A stretch of DNA of 64,000 bases from Paramecium sonneborni (GCA_905182985.1 CAJJDN010000030.1:144432-208431); one strand, 5' to 3'. Shown: positions 26,536 through 38,516, counted from the first letter of the stretch. Numbers and translations are program-made. The notes: generated by a model not told the origin, from the letters alone.

Positions 26536-27238
26536 ATGAGCATACGGCTCAAAATTGTAGAAGATCGATTAGGATTTATTGAAAATCTTACTTAATTGTA
26601 AGACAAACGAATCAATGAATTAACTAAATAATTAGATCATGTCATTCATCAATTTCAAGATTTGAATTTGGATCGTTGTAGAAATGATGAAAGTATTACT
26701 TTCAAATTTGAACGCTTTGAAAAGACTCTACTTATGTTACAAAGAGAAATGAATCAAATAGGTATTTATTTAGTATTAATTTATAGCTACGCATTAAGAT
26801 GAGAGAATTAATTAATTAATCAATTAATTAGTTGAACCTAGTTTTAAGGATATTGATATATAAATTAAATAAGAATCATAAAGATTATAAATACAATGTC
26901 AAAGGTAGTTAGATGAAATGTATGAGGAAATAGTTAATAAATTTAAGACACCATAATAAAGTAGTGTTATATAAGGGGGAAGAATAAGCATATTTGAATC
27001 AACAACATAAGATGATACTAAGAAAAAGATTGATGAAGAAATTAACAGAAGAATTTAAGAAGAAAATGAAAAGAGAAGGTCTTTTTTGGAAAGTGAAACT
27101 AAATAACATAAAAATGGATAATTATCTACTGAAAAATCAAGAGCAAGAGAAATTTAAAATAGATTAAATCTTGAAAGAAAAGCAAAATAAGACAAAATAA
27201 ATCAACTAAACGAATTATATTAATTTAGGAAACATTGA
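26536..27238 (+). CDS. Coiled-coil protein, unidentified
   Basis: 226 residues, one 25-nt intron (about 26761-26785). Starts MSIRLKIVEDRLGFIENL, heptad-patterned almost throughout, with a basic C-terminal helix (SRAREIQNRLNLERKAKQ). No motif or membrane segment. A cytoskeletal role is likely by composition only. Confidence 0.65.
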
Positions 27239-27318
27239 AAAACCTATAGAAATTATTATTATACTTTTTTAAAAAATAATCAAGTTTGTTTTAAGAAGTG
27301 TAATACATATATACATTA

Positions 27319-28782
27319 TCAAATTTAATTTTGAACTATGAAATTTCTCTTATCTTCTAATTATCTCTCAGTAATTAATTTTGAGATGTATCCAAATATT
27401 TTAGTTCTACCTTCTCTTATTACTAAAACTTAATCAGTTTATAAATATTCAGCAGCATATAAGAATTTGAGTCTAAAGATTAAAATTAAATATACCTAAC
27501 AGTATCAACATCTCCAGTTCTCAAGATTTCATGTTCAGATATGCTTTTGATTTCAACTGCCTATCTAACAACACCACAATGCATGACAGCTTGGTATCCT
27601 TTACACATAGTAGTTGGATGATGAAGTATATGAATTTTTGCCTAATTTAGATTTAAATAAAATACTTCGAATTCATTAACAGGTTCTGGTTTTAGAGTGG
27701 GATCAATAAGAATCATTCCTTTTCTAAAATCAGCTCTATCTAATTTATCACCAGCTTTAGATGGTTTAAGAGAGAAGCAAGCAAATTCACCAACTTAAGC
27801 AGAATCAACTAATACTCTATCGATGTGAATTGATTTTATGGTTACAGATTTAAATTCTATAATATTAATTTAATTTAAATACATTTATTTTTATCTGGAC
27901 CTAAAAGCACATGTTGATTTAAAGCTGCTTTCCCACTTCTCATTATACCACTAACTACAATTCCAACTCCTGTAACATTGAAATTTTCTTAGATATCAAA
28001 TTAAAATGGATCATTAACTGTGTGATAAGCTTTATTTAATTAATCTCTATTTGGTACTCTACTTATAAACCTATTTAATTGTTATAATCCAATTCCTGTG
28101 ACACTTGACACTTGAAATATGGGTACAACATTATTTCCATGCATCAATCCTGCCCATTTATCTATTTCATTCATTTCAGAATTTTAATCAAATACAATAG
28201 CAGTTCTCTTAATTGCAGGACTCTTTATTAATTATTTTAAAAGTTCAAGAGTATCATTGTAGATATTTTATGGGGCAATATCAATCTTTGTTAAGATTAT
28301 TGCAAAAGGTATACCCAAGAACATACTTACTCCTAGATGTTCTTTAGTCATCTTTGAAACACCCATATTTGCTCCTACTATTATTAAGGAACAATCAGGA
28401 ACCATTGCTACTAAACCAAATATTGTTGTTTTTAAATATTTCTCATGACCACATAAATCTAAGAATGTAACTATCTTCTAACTCTTCTCTACAACTTAAC
28501 TCCAATATTTGTTTTTATTTTGATTAAATCTCTCAGGCAAAACTTATTTAAAATTTTCATCAAATCCCATTATTTCTTAAGCCACAGATGAAGTTCTACC
28601 ATTTTCCTTCTCATGTTTATAATTAAAGACACGCTTCATTTAATTTATATTTATACTTCTCTTGCTTCACCTCTTCCATCATCCAAAATTCCTTTACTCA
28701 AAACACCAACCAATGTTGATTTACCAGAATCTACATTCCCTATTATTGCTAATTTACTATGATCTTTTCTTTGTATTTACAT
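27319..28782 (-). CDS. GTPBP1/GTPBP2-family translational GTPase
   Basis: 464 residues with three introns (23, 26 and 23 nt). EF-Tu-like G domain: G1 [18 protein letters not shown], then [10 protein letters not shown] and the [16 protein letters not shown] switch region special to GTPBP1/2, G3 [13 protein letters not shown]4 ILTKID, then domain [17 protein letters not shown] and domain III with [17 protein letters not shown] and [14 protein letters not shown]. All blocks align to human GTPBP1 in order. Known roles of that family are ribosome rescue and exosome-linked mRNA turnover. It lacks the long N-terminal extension of the animal proteins and starts almost directly at the G domain. Confidence 0.9.
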
Positions 28783-28883
28783 TATTAAAATTATAATTCT
28801 TTTACTACATTTCATTTAATTTAAATTCTATGAAAATTCTTTCTTTAATTAATATTTATAATGTATATTTAATATCATTTTTA

Positions 28884-29332
28884 TCAGCTTATTATTTCAT
28901 ACTCAATTTTTTAATTTTCTAAATATCTCTTTAAACCCTATTCAAGTTCTTGATTAAGCTTAATTTTAAAAGTCCTTTCAAATAAAATTTTTTTAGATGA
29001 TTATTAAGTGTGTATATTTAAGTTATTTAAATTTGATTGCCATAGAGGGTTTTATCTTTAGAACATTTCATTTTTATTAAGTTAATCAGTATTATTAGGT
29101 TATTCCTATATTTATGAATTTTAAAGATTGTTTGAAGATTCATTATTAGTCATTTACCGCAAATATTATGTATAACTTAACTCTCCGCTTACTTATTATC
29201 CACCTTATTGAGGTAATACTTAATTTTTATTAATTTTTATAGCGGCTCCTTATCTTTGAAGTATAGGATTGTTTTATGGGTCGATTAGTTATTCGATTTG
29301 ACTTTCTTATTATGAAAATTAACTGAATTATA

Positions 29333-29368
<36 letters not shown>

Positions 29369-29981
29369 ATTATTTATATTGTAAGTTTATAGATGAATTT
29401 CCTTAATATTCTTCAACAACTTATGGATTATAATTTTATTATTACTCAAATTTTCTTAAATGTTGTGTTTCAGAAATATTTCCTCCAATTTAGATTCCTC
29501 CCCCTAATTAATTATTTATTATTTTAGATTATTAATTATTTACAGTTCCACCTTATTAAATATCATTATTTTTTTTCATTGAATTTTAATTTATAGGTTA
29601 ATAATGAGCTGTCTATATTTAATTTTGATCATTTTAATCAATCGTAATTCCTGATAACACTAAAATAAATAAGTTAATTGCTACTTTTCTTCTAACCTTC
29701 TAGTCCTTTATGAAAGATTAGTTCTTTTGCATCTATTTAATTTAAAGAGAGACAATCTTTGACAACTGTTTGTCTTCGACTAATAAATTTATTTGTATCT
29801 TTTATCTATAAACAGAACTATTCACTTAAATTAAAGGATCTAGATCAGAGATAATAATTTACTAATAATATTGAGCCTCTTGAATCATTTCCCCAATTTT
29901 TAATAATGTAGTTTCATGATCTAATATTGTCTAGAATGAGTCTTCCTCACCTAGACCTTGTAATTCTATTGTTATTGACAT
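28884..29981 (-). CDS. Unidentified glutamine-rich protein with TAA-encoded poly-Gln tract
   Basis: Intronless, 366 codons. The N-terminal 100 residues (MSITIELQGLGEEDSFQ..) form a compact helical region; the rest is Q/N/S-rich. Around residues 200-215 a run of about nine consecutive Gln codons is pure TAA, seen as an ATT repeat on the plus strand at 29330-29370. C-terminal basic helix FKIKLNQELEQGLKRYLE. No known domain. The gene reads as nothing under the standard code because it is full of TAA and TAG. Confidence 0.65.
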
Positions 29982-30114
29982 ATAAGCAAAATTAAATAAT
30001 TTATTTTTATTAATTTAAGGTATTTAAATAAAAAAAAGATTTTTTAAATATAAAATAATATGAGAAATATACTAAGATTTGTTCTTATGGTAATTGATGA
30101 TGGATGATTTAAAT

Positions 30115-31730
30115 TCAGAATTTTTCTTTTTTCTTAGTTTCTTCATAATTTACATAAGAGCCTCTATTCATTCCTTTGAGAGATGAATAGTTATCCCATT
30201 CACCATTTCTTCCATCATTATATTTACGCAATAGATAAACGCCATTTGAGACAACCTAAAATAATGAGAAATATATAAAAACCTTCTTTGCATCTTATAT
30301 TTCGACCATATGATGAGTGTCTCTATGAAGCTTCTTTAACAATGCAAGTTTTTCTTCATTAGGATTGAGTTTTTCTTTATCTGCAAGATTTGGTGGGAAA
30401 TCTAAAGGCATCTTAGTAATGTCTTTCTTTTTGTAAGTTTAGTTAAGAGGTAATATTCTATTAATAGTATAATGAATGCTTTCTGGATTCTTTCTCATTT
30501 CATTTGGAACTTTACAAACAAGTTTAGGATTTTTAAATCTATGAATTGGTTTATTAATTAGAATACTCATCCAAGCATTCATTCTAATTCTTCTATCTTC
30601 TAAAATAATATTCTAAAGATGATAAAATTTAAATCTATTATAATAATCTGTTTCTAGATCTTAAAATAATAATTCAATCATTTCTTTAGTGTAATGATTA
30701 GGTTCATTAAGATCAATGGTTTCAATCATTACATTAGCAGCATTACCTTTTTCACTGTATAGCAATTCTAATATTTCTTATTTATTCATTTCCTTAGCCA
30801 ATGTATTTAATTCTTAATCAGTCATAATATGCTACATATTTCTACCTCCTTGTAAATGTGTATAACCATTACAATGAAATTAACACTTTTCACATAATTA
30901 TTAATAAACTTATTTAATATCTTCTTCCTTTAATAATCTAATTGGTGGTAATTAAACTCTCTAAGGTAGTTATGTTTTTGTAGCTGTTGTTGGTTATGGT
31001 CTTATTTTAATTCCTAATTTAGTTTATTCAGAAGCAATCAGAGAATCTCTTACACCTTCTATATGTTCTTTACCTATTAATGCACATTGTCTACAAAGAC
31101 ATTGATCAACACTATGATAATTTACACATGGACCATAAATAGCAAAAATGTCTAATCTTTCTAATGCATTTGAATGTTCTAAATTAGGAGGATATAGAAA
31201 TTTAAACAGTGTTTCTAAAGATACTAACATTTTATCGAATTTAAAATCAGGTATTTTTTGAGGGATTGGGAATTTGAAAATGTCCCTTTCTTTATTGGCA
31301 GAAAATGGATCATCACTTCCATGAAATTCATTTTTTATTATTGATGTCCCATAAACTGCTCTTAATGATTATGGATCAACTTTCTTAGCCTCTGCTGGAT
31401 CTTTATTTCCAATCATCTTTTTCCATACCATTATAGGATTTTCAGTTTCATGACATAAAAGAAACATTACACATTCACCAGATAACATATATGTCATAAT
31501 TTCATCCATATACTTTTATTATTTGTAAAATAGATTAAGCACTTCTTCTCTGTAGAGTTCTCTCAATAGATAATTGTTAAACACTATACTTAAACAAAGT
31601 TTTTTATTGTTAATCCAGCTGCCTCAATTTTATTCACCACTTCCTACACCACATTTGGTTTAAGAGTTGTATCTGGCTTAATCATTGCAAAAGTATATGG
31701 CAGATTCTCTTGTTTTGGATCAAACAACAT
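30115..31730 (-). CDS. Nucleoside diphosphate kinase-like domain protein, frame slip near 31600
   Basis: About 530 residues. N-terminal NDK fold: LPYTFAMIKPDTTLKP, YMLSGECVMFLL, then WKKMIGNKDPAEAKKV, DPQSLRAVYGTS and NEFHGSDDPFSA, which match NDK strands and the GTD/HGSDS region. The active-site histidine lies in this last block in the family. The C-terminal two thirds contain a Cys pair region (CLCRQCALIG, EKCQFHCNGY) and a basic end SYVNYEETKKKEKF. One 27-nt intron near 30258. Reading breaks inside the NDK domain at a six-T run (31600-31605); one more base there gives a smooth domain. NDK-containing multi-domain proteins of cilia (NME5/7, AK7 types) are the closest idea. Confidence 0.7.
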
Positions 31731-31932
31731 ATTATTATTATTAAATATTATTAATATAATACTAAAATTATTAAGTATTCATCTATATCTAAACTTACTA
31801 AATATTGTTTTTGCTTCTTTCATTACTTAGAATATTTTATAGACAATTGAAATTTATTCCATACCTTATTAATGAAAGCATAGATTTATAAATAACAATC
31901 TCATTGAAATTATGATATTCATACAAAATATG
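31731..31932. other. Short AT-rich spacer
   Basis: Between two minus-strand genes. Nothing recognised; presumably the promoter of the NDK gene. Confidence 0.5.
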
Positions 31933-32221
31933 TCAAAAAGAATTTTTATGTAGTACTTCTATTAATTATATGATACATAAAATTATTGCAGTCCTTTTAG
32001 ATTTTATAATTAAATTATAATCTCTAAATTTATCGCAAGCAATACGATTTCTGGCTTTTATAAAGTCTCGATATAGAAAATCTAGTAATTCATTATAATC
32101 TTGAATTTATTTAGCTTTTCATTTTCTACTCTTTACTACAATCTATTATTTTATCTTAATTATATTTTAGATCATCCTAAACTTATGGTTTAGATATCAT
32201 GTATGCTTGAGGTGGCAACAT
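31933..32221 (-). CDS. Small unidentified helical protein
   Basis: 89 residues when a 22-nt intron (GTAAAGAGTAGAAAATGAAAAG on the coding strand) is removed; otherwise the frame stops after 42 codons. Starts MLPPQAYMISKPQVQDDLKY, then YNELLDFLYRDFIKARNRIA and a hydrophobic helix TAIILCIIQLIEVLHK. It resembles the size of small axonemal proteins but no family is recognised. Divergent from the ANTH gene. Confidence 0.55.
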
Positions 32222-32261
32222 AATATCACAATTAAAAACAGATTCATATTATTAGGTATAT

Positions 32262-33398
32262 AAAGACATAGATGTAATTTAGCATTTTTTATTCTTCAAA
32301 GAATAAACAAATGCAATTCAATTTAAAATAAATTGTTTCTCTTTAATAAGTCAATTACTATTTGATAAGTAAAGGAGAGTATATGAGTATATAATATTTC
32401 AAATTGTCATAATCACACAATTTGGAATAGAATTCAACTTTGCTTTAATTGATTTTAAAATATAAAATATATTATATGAATATTTTTACTCAATTTTGTG
32501 CAACCATGGGAGCTGAGACTAAGTTTGAGAAAGTAATAACTCAAATTTATACACTGTTAAGGCTAGAATTGCTGCTACCTATACAAACACGAATCCACCA
32601 TGTGAAGAAGATATCAGATAGATTCTAGCTACATTATCAGGAGAAGACTTATAAACAAAAGCATAGACAGCGTATAGTTCCTTAGTGAGAAGATTGAAAT
32701 TATAAAATAATGATGAAAATGGTTGGATGATGATCATTAAAAGTTTGATAATCATAGATAGGTATTAGGTCAAAAAAATTGAGGTGTGTAAGTGATCGCA
32801 TTTTACTCAAAGAATTTCAAGATTTAGATTTGCCTTTAATTGAATGTAGATAAGAGAGAGACATTAAAAATAAGTAATTACTCATAAACGAATTAATATC
32901 TAAATATTATCATTACATTAAATATAAAGGATTAAAACTTAGAAATTCAACTTCACTAACATTATATAAAAAAGAGAAAATCCTGTATTTTAATTAAATG
33001 TCACTCAAATCTATTTTTGAAGAATTAAAAATGATTCTAGAATTAGTATAAAGAGCATTTGATGTTATTGAAACAAAAAAAAATGGTCATTTACGTTTTA
33101 AAGTTAATTAGTATGTGTTCTTGCTTCTTATGAACGATTTATTGAAATATTATTGTTGTGGCTTAATTGCTTTTAATTTACTCATTAAGAAATTGCAAGA
33201 ACTGCAATCTAATGATCTCCTTTAATTGATTGCAATATCTAAATCTATGGTTAATTTCTCCAATAAATTTGAAGAATTTATTCATTAATGTAGATTTATA
33301 TAAGGTTTTGAAAATGTATAGTTAGATTATAAGGTGTAACATAAATTATATAATTATTTATAGGTAGATGATTAAGTTGTCAATTTAGTTTCTTAATA
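32262..33398. repeat. Direct repeat unit A of join 2
   Basis: 1137 bases repeated with no difference that I can see at 33400-34536, either side of the single N at 33399. It carries the promoter and first two thirds of the ANTH gene. Exact identity down to the intergenic bases indicates an unmerged overlap of two contig ends. Confidence 0.95.
32506..33398 (+). CDS. ANTH-domain clathrin adaptor, duplicated fragment
   Basis: Identical to the first part of the complete gene at 33644-35014, cut by the N at 33399 inside ...VVNLVSQ. It is very probably an assembly duplicate and should not be counted as a second gene. Same start (MGAETKFEK) and same two introns. Confidence 0.9.
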
Positions 33399-33399
33399 N
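33399..33399. other. Single-N scaffold join 2
   Basis: The N separates two identical 1137-base copies. Deleting one copy plus the N restores one continuous ANTH gene. Confidence 0.95.
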
Positions 33400-33643
33400 A
33401 AAGACATAGATGTAATTTAGCATTTTTTATTCTTCAAAGAATAAACAAATGCAATTCAATTTAAAATAAATTGTTTCTCTTTAATAAGTCAATTACTATT
33501 TGATAAGTAAAGGAGAGTATATGAGTATATAATATTTCAAATTGTCATAATCACACAATTTGGAATAGAATTCAACTTTGCTTTAATTGATTTTAAAATA
33601 TAAAATATATTATATGAATATTTTTACTCAATTTTGTGCAACC

Positions 33644-35014
33644 ATGGGAGCTGAGACTAAGTTTGAGAAAGTAATAACTCAAATTTATACACTGTTAAGG
33701 CTAGAATTGCTGCTACCTATACAAACACGAATCCACCATGTGAAGAAGATATCAGATAGATTCTAGCTACATTATCAGGAGAAGACTTATAAACAAAAGC
33801 ATAGACAGCGTATAGTTCCTTAGTGAGAAGATTGAAATTATAAAATAATGATGAAAATGGTTGGATGATGATCATTAAAAGTTTGATAATCATAGATAGG
33901 TATTAGGTCAAAAAAATTGAGGTGTGTAAGTGATCGCATTTTACTCAAAGAATTTCAAGATTTAGATTTGCCTTTAATTGAATGTAGATAAGAGAGAGAC
34001 ATTAAAAATAAGTAATTACTCATAAACGAATTAATATCTAAATATTATCATTACATTAAATATAAAGGATTAAAACTTAGAAATTCAACTTCACTAACAT
34101 TATATAAAAAAGAGAAAATCCTGTATTTTAATTAAATGTCACTCAAATCTATTTTTGAAGAATTAAAAATGATTCTAGAATTAGTATAAAGAGCATTTGA
34201 TGTTATTGAAACAAAAAAAAATGGTCATTTACGTTTTAAAGTTAATTAGTATGTGTTCTTGCTTCTTATGAACGATTTATTGAAATATTATTGTTGTGGC
34301 TTAATTGCTTTTAATTTACTCATTAAGAAATTGCAAGAACTGCAATCTAATGATCTCCTTTAATTGATTGCAATATCTAAATCTATGGTTAATTTCTCCA
34401 ATAAATTTGAAGAATTTATTCATTAATGTAGATTTATATAAGGTTTTGAAAATGTATAGTTAGATTATAAGGTGTAACATAAATTATATAATTATTTATA
34501 GGTAGATGATTAAGTTGTCAATTTAGTTTCTTAATATTTAGATTAAATTGAACGATAAAAATCTAATGGTGACAAATAGATTCAACTCAATCATTATAAT
34601 ACTTAGGCTGTTATTGAATTAATCTGTATGTATGCATTTTGTAATCATTTAGCTTTTCAAAAACTCACACCTAAACAAAGTGAATACTTTAGAAATATCG
34701 TAATCCAATAACCAACCAAAATTCAAATCTATATTAATTAATTTAAGAATAAATTTTCAGAAGAAACTTTTCAAAAATTTGCTAATAATTATTCAACTAA
34801 GTATATTCATTATTCAAATTTAATTAGATACATTCCTATTCATGAAAATTTTAAAAAATTACCTGAAATAATTGAAGAGGAAGATATTGATTTCTTACAA
34901 AAAGTTGAAGATGATCAAAATAAGTTTCATGTTAAAGAAGTCATCGAATTACAATATCCTGACCCATTTGATGAAAAAACTTTTACTCAGTTTTAAAATA
35001 TTTTTATTTAATGA
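33644..35014 (+). CDS. ANTH-domain endocytic adaptor (CALM/AP180-like)
   Basis: 440 residues; introns of 29 and 22 nt early in the gene. N-terminal ANTH/ENTH features: MGAETKFEKARIAATYTNTN, PCEEDIRQILATLSG, NGWMMIIKSLIIIDRCVSD, the last matching the W-x-V-x-x-KSL-x-x-x-H motif of ANTH helices. A long helical domain follows (VFLLLMNDLLKYYCC) and an acidic end KLPEIIEEEDIDFLQKVEDD. Family proteins bind PtdIns(4,5)P2 and clathrin/AP2 and drive coated-pit formation. The expected NPF or clathrin-box tail is absent, so this is a short form. The assignment rests on the N-terminal pattern. Confidence 0.7.
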
Positions 35015-35437
35015 GTTAACATTCTTTCAATTATTTATTCAATATTATTTTAAGTTATTATATAAAATTCAAAAAATGAGTAGAATAATTAAAAAATAAA
35101 ATGAAAACTACAACATTAATCTCTCATATATATCATAAATATTCATGAATAAATTAATTCTGAAAACTTGAATATTTTTACTGTTCTTTGAAGTTAAATT
35201 TTCCATAAAGAATATGGATTTGTAACTTATAATACATTTTTTAAATTATTCATTCTTTTTCTTATTTTTCAAATCTCTTCTATATAAAATTGCCTTTTTT
35301 TGCAAAAATTTGGCTTAATAGAATGGCAAATATTATTTTAATTTAGTAAAGTCTAAATTCATACAATTATTGTGTCATTTAAAACAATATATAAATGATT
35401 ATTATTTTTAGGTTTTTATATAAATTAAAAGTTATTT
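35015..35437. other. Spacer without recognised feature
   Basis: 423 AT-rich bases between two genes of the same orientation; nothing recognised besides the expected 3' and promoter regions. Confidence 0.5.
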
Positions 35438-36022
35438 ATGGAAGCTTAAATTGGATTTAAAATAATGCCTTATCAAGATTAGATAGTTCCATATAATCTT
35501 TTTGATAAATACTTTTAAATAACTGAAGATTGGAGTGCAATTTACATATAAAAAACACCTAAACATGCATTAACATATATTTATACCAAATATGAAAGAT
35601 TTAAGGAGGTTTGCTTAATGAAATTTAATTTTAATGATAAGATAAAATTTATTCAATTAGAAAATCATATCTTTTCTAATTAAAATGTACCATAAAAAGA
35701 TAAAGCGAATATCGCTAGATATATGCTGTTAAACAATTATGGAATTTCAATAGAAAACAATTAACCATTGATGGATACTTTAGGAGAAATGAATATAGGT
35801 TTGATATTAGAAGATTCAGAAAAGTAATATGAATATATAGTACCTCATAAATTAATGCAAGAAGGATAATGTTATTAATTAAAGATTCCAATCATATTTT
35901 AGAGGCATGAATAGAAAGTATTTAGAACTGTAAAAATGATTATTAATAATGAATCTTAAGTTTTAGATTCTAAATATGAGGATAGAATTCATGAAATTCC
36001 TTTAAATATTGATGATTTTTGA
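35438..36022 (+). CDS. Unidentified protein
   Basis: Intronless frame of 195 codons, MEAQIGFKIMPYQDQIVPYN to HEIPLNIDDF. Mixed alpha/beta composition with a C-terminal beta-like stretch VFRTVKMIINNESQVLDSKY. No motif recognised. Ends 48 bases before the next same-strand gene. Confidence 0.6.
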
Positions 36023-36070
36023 ATTGATTTATAATAAAATTTACATTTATATAAATATAGAGAATTAAAA

Positions 36071-37110
36071 ATGTTTGAAAGTTTGAGGAACTGGCTTTTT
36101 CATGATGATTAAGGGGATTTTGAGCAATTTAAATAAATGATAAATTAACCAAAATTAAGATTGCCATCTAATTTCGCTTAATAGATTCTAGATTTAGAAT
36201 TAGAATTAGAAAATGAATAAGTAAATTAGAAAATGGTTAATTAATTGTTAGAATTATATAAAGTAACTTAAGTAAATTAAGAAAGCTAGGCACTGAATAT
36301 TATGGTTAGTATGATGACAAGAGATATAAAATATTTACAGAAAAAGCAAGTTAGCTTTTAATGAAATCAAAAATATAAAAAGCATTTGAGCCTAGTTAAA
36401 AACTTGAATCAAAAGATGCCATATCAACAGCAAGAGAGTTTAATTAAAATAATTCTTTAATGAGGTCTATGATTAATCGAGATTTATAGAAGCAAGAAGA
36501 AAACATATAATTAAGACGTCAAAATAGAAGAGAGTTTTTAACATAGAAAAAATTATGATTATGATTTTAACACTGATTATGTTTTTTTATAATAAAAACT
36601 AAACCACATATCTTAATAATAAAATTAATTTGATTTATTTTTCTCAATGAATTTATCAGGATTGATAAGTTCCCATTAGGAAATTGAAAATATCAAGCTT
36701 ATAAGAGAACTAATTTTGATTAATTAAATTTAAATAAAATGGACTCAAATAAAAATTTAATATTAAGAATTACCTTTGGATTCATTTTAAATGATAGTGA
36801 AAAACTTCTAATATTCTATAAATAAATGATATTGTAAAATTAGTATAAAGAATGGAAATTTAATAGTAAAAATAAACAACATAATAATGTTAGGAAGAAC
36901 TATAATAATAAGAATATTAAAATAATGATTAGAACTATTTAGATAAAAAGTTTTAAATGAAAAATTAGAAGTAGCAACTCCATATGAAGAAAATCTATTG
37001 AAAGATATATAAGGAGCTATTTGATAATCTTCAAGAATATATTGGCACGAAAAATGAATTAAATAATTGGTAAAAATTTTGGAAGAAAAATAATTATAAA
37101 ACAAATAATA
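36071..37110 (+). pseudogene. Frame-broken gene: intact N-terminal part, then several frame slips
   Basis: Reading is clean from MFESLRNWLFHDDQGDFEQF through a 23-nt intron (GTAACTTAAGTAAATTAAGAAAG) to RRQNRREFLTQKK, then a TGA at 36556-36558. However, coding-like sequence goes on in shifting frames: NYDYDFNTDYVFLQQKLN, SGLISSHQEIENIKLIRE, DIVKLVQRMEIQQQKQ, LNEKLEVATPYEENLLKDIQ, ELFDNLQEYIGTKNELNNW. Each change of frame falls in or beside an A run (36549-36554, about 36800, about 36952) or a TA repeat (about 37010). Either repeated homopolymer errors or a decaying gene. No domain recognised; Q/E-rich coiled coil. Confidence 0.55.
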
Positions 37111-37468
37111 TTTTTGATTAACTTTTTAAATTCTAAATATTTTAGATTTAGAAAAATATTTCTTAAATTTATAGCGAAATTTAATATATTTATACAATTG
37201 AATTATTTATGTAAATTTGGATCTTTATTTTATTTGGATAAATTCTTATGTAAAACAAATTTATAAGATCTATAAATTCTTTTTAATAACAATAGTTTAA
37301 GATTTAATGAGAAACAATATTAAGTTTTTTTATTGATAAATTTTTTTAAATCTTTAATCAAAACCTTTTTGTAAACATTTATAATCAACAAAATTTATTT
37401 GCCAGAGTAATCTTTTAAATAATTACATTTGTTATAATATATTAGGTTTTATAAACAAAATTTTAAAA
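37111..37468. other. AT-rich spacer between convergent genes
   Basis: Low-complexity sequence with no protein-like frame and no RNA-like fold that I can recognise. Confidence 0.5.
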
Positions 37469-37933
37469 TCAATTTGTTGCTACATAACCAATTAAAAAAC
37501 AAATTAGAGCAGAAAAAAAAATATGCTGAACTCCTACATATATTTACCCTTAATTTTAATTAATTTCTTATGATAATAGTTATGCTTTTTATTTTTCAAT
37601 ATTTTAAAGTTATTCCTACTATTTATGGAATTCTATTTCTAATTAAGTATATCGTAGATTTAATTGTTAAATTTATGGATCTTCCTCATATTCTTTTTCT
37701 TAATAATTATGCACTTTTGGTTATTAAGGTTGATGTGGGTATGATTATGGTCTTGGAGGAGGATAATCTAATTAAAAAGTATTTTATGAATTTGATGATT
37801 ATTTAGATAGAGTTTATTTAACTTATTAAAAGGTAGTAGATGTAAGAAATTTCTATTCAGAAGCAGAGGCTCTACTAATACTTTAGGGTTAATCAGAATT
37901 TGTATATGAGTTCCGAATTTGTTATTGTTTCAT
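37469..37933 (-). CDS. Tail-anchored coiled-coil protein
   Basis: 155 residues, intronless. MKQQQIRNSYTNSDQPQ, a Ser/Gln-rich region, a proline patch LDYPPPRPQSYPHQPQQP, a coiled coil QLNLRYTQLEIEFHKQQEQ, and a hydrophobic C-terminus IFFSALICFLIGYVATN that would act as a single membrane anchor. This order (cytosolic coil plus C-terminal anchor) recalls SNARE- or VAP-like tail-anchored proteins, but no SNARE zero-layer or MSP domain is seen. The plus-strand ORF over the same bases is a shadow. The frame stays open upstream of the ATG, so a longer N-terminus is possible. Confidence 0.65.
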
Positions 37934-38053
37934 TTATTCACTTTTTTTTAATAAAGCATTTTATTCATATATAAATTCTTATTAGTGATAAATACTTTCT
38001 TCAATGTTTTTATTTAAGGAGTTTGATTGATTAATAACGTTTGACTATTTGGT

Positions 38054-38471
38054 CAATTAATTTTAATCGATTGTAATTATTTCTATTTTAATTTTTTCAA
38101 CAAATGAGCTGTTAGAATAAGAATCAAAGTAAGAGGCAAGAGATTTAACGTCTGTTTTATTAAATTTTTAATCAGTCAAATCAACAGTCAGAATTTATAG
38201 TTTTGCATTAGCTAATATTTACACATAGTATAACAACCTTAGAATTTTAGGCATTTCACAATAATCTTAAAGTATTATCCTGTAAAAGATCCTATATGTG
38301 GCATTACTTAAATATCTTATGTATTATTTGTCCTGATTTTGAAACCACAGAAACTAAGATTTAATGATTTTATAACTTATTAGGTTTATTGTTACATAGT
38401 ATAAGTGTACCTATGAATTATCCATCTATTTTGAAGCATTCTAATCTTTCTCCTTAGGTAACAGTGATCAT
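38054..38471 (-). CDS. Leucine-rich-repeat-like small protein
   Basis: 111 codons when three introns (35, 28 and 22 nt) are removed. Two LRR-type units are visible: VIKSLNLSFCGFKIR and LANAKLQILTVDLTDQKF (pattern LxxLxLxx). Ends KQKQLQSIKIN. The third intron begins GTG rather than GTA, so that exon boundary is tentative. Same strand as, and 45 bases below, the kelch gene; it could be a remnant of a longer LRR protein. Confidence 0.45.
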
Positions 38472-38516
38472 AAATTAAAATTAAACAAAATAAAAATTTC
38501 AATTTTGTTTTTATAA

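Noticed and set aside
37570..37806. 78-codon plus ORF, and a Tyr/Gly/Ser-rich frame over it with an in-frame TGA
   Set aside because: The minus frame over the same bases gives a coherent coiled-coil protein with a C-terminal anchor.
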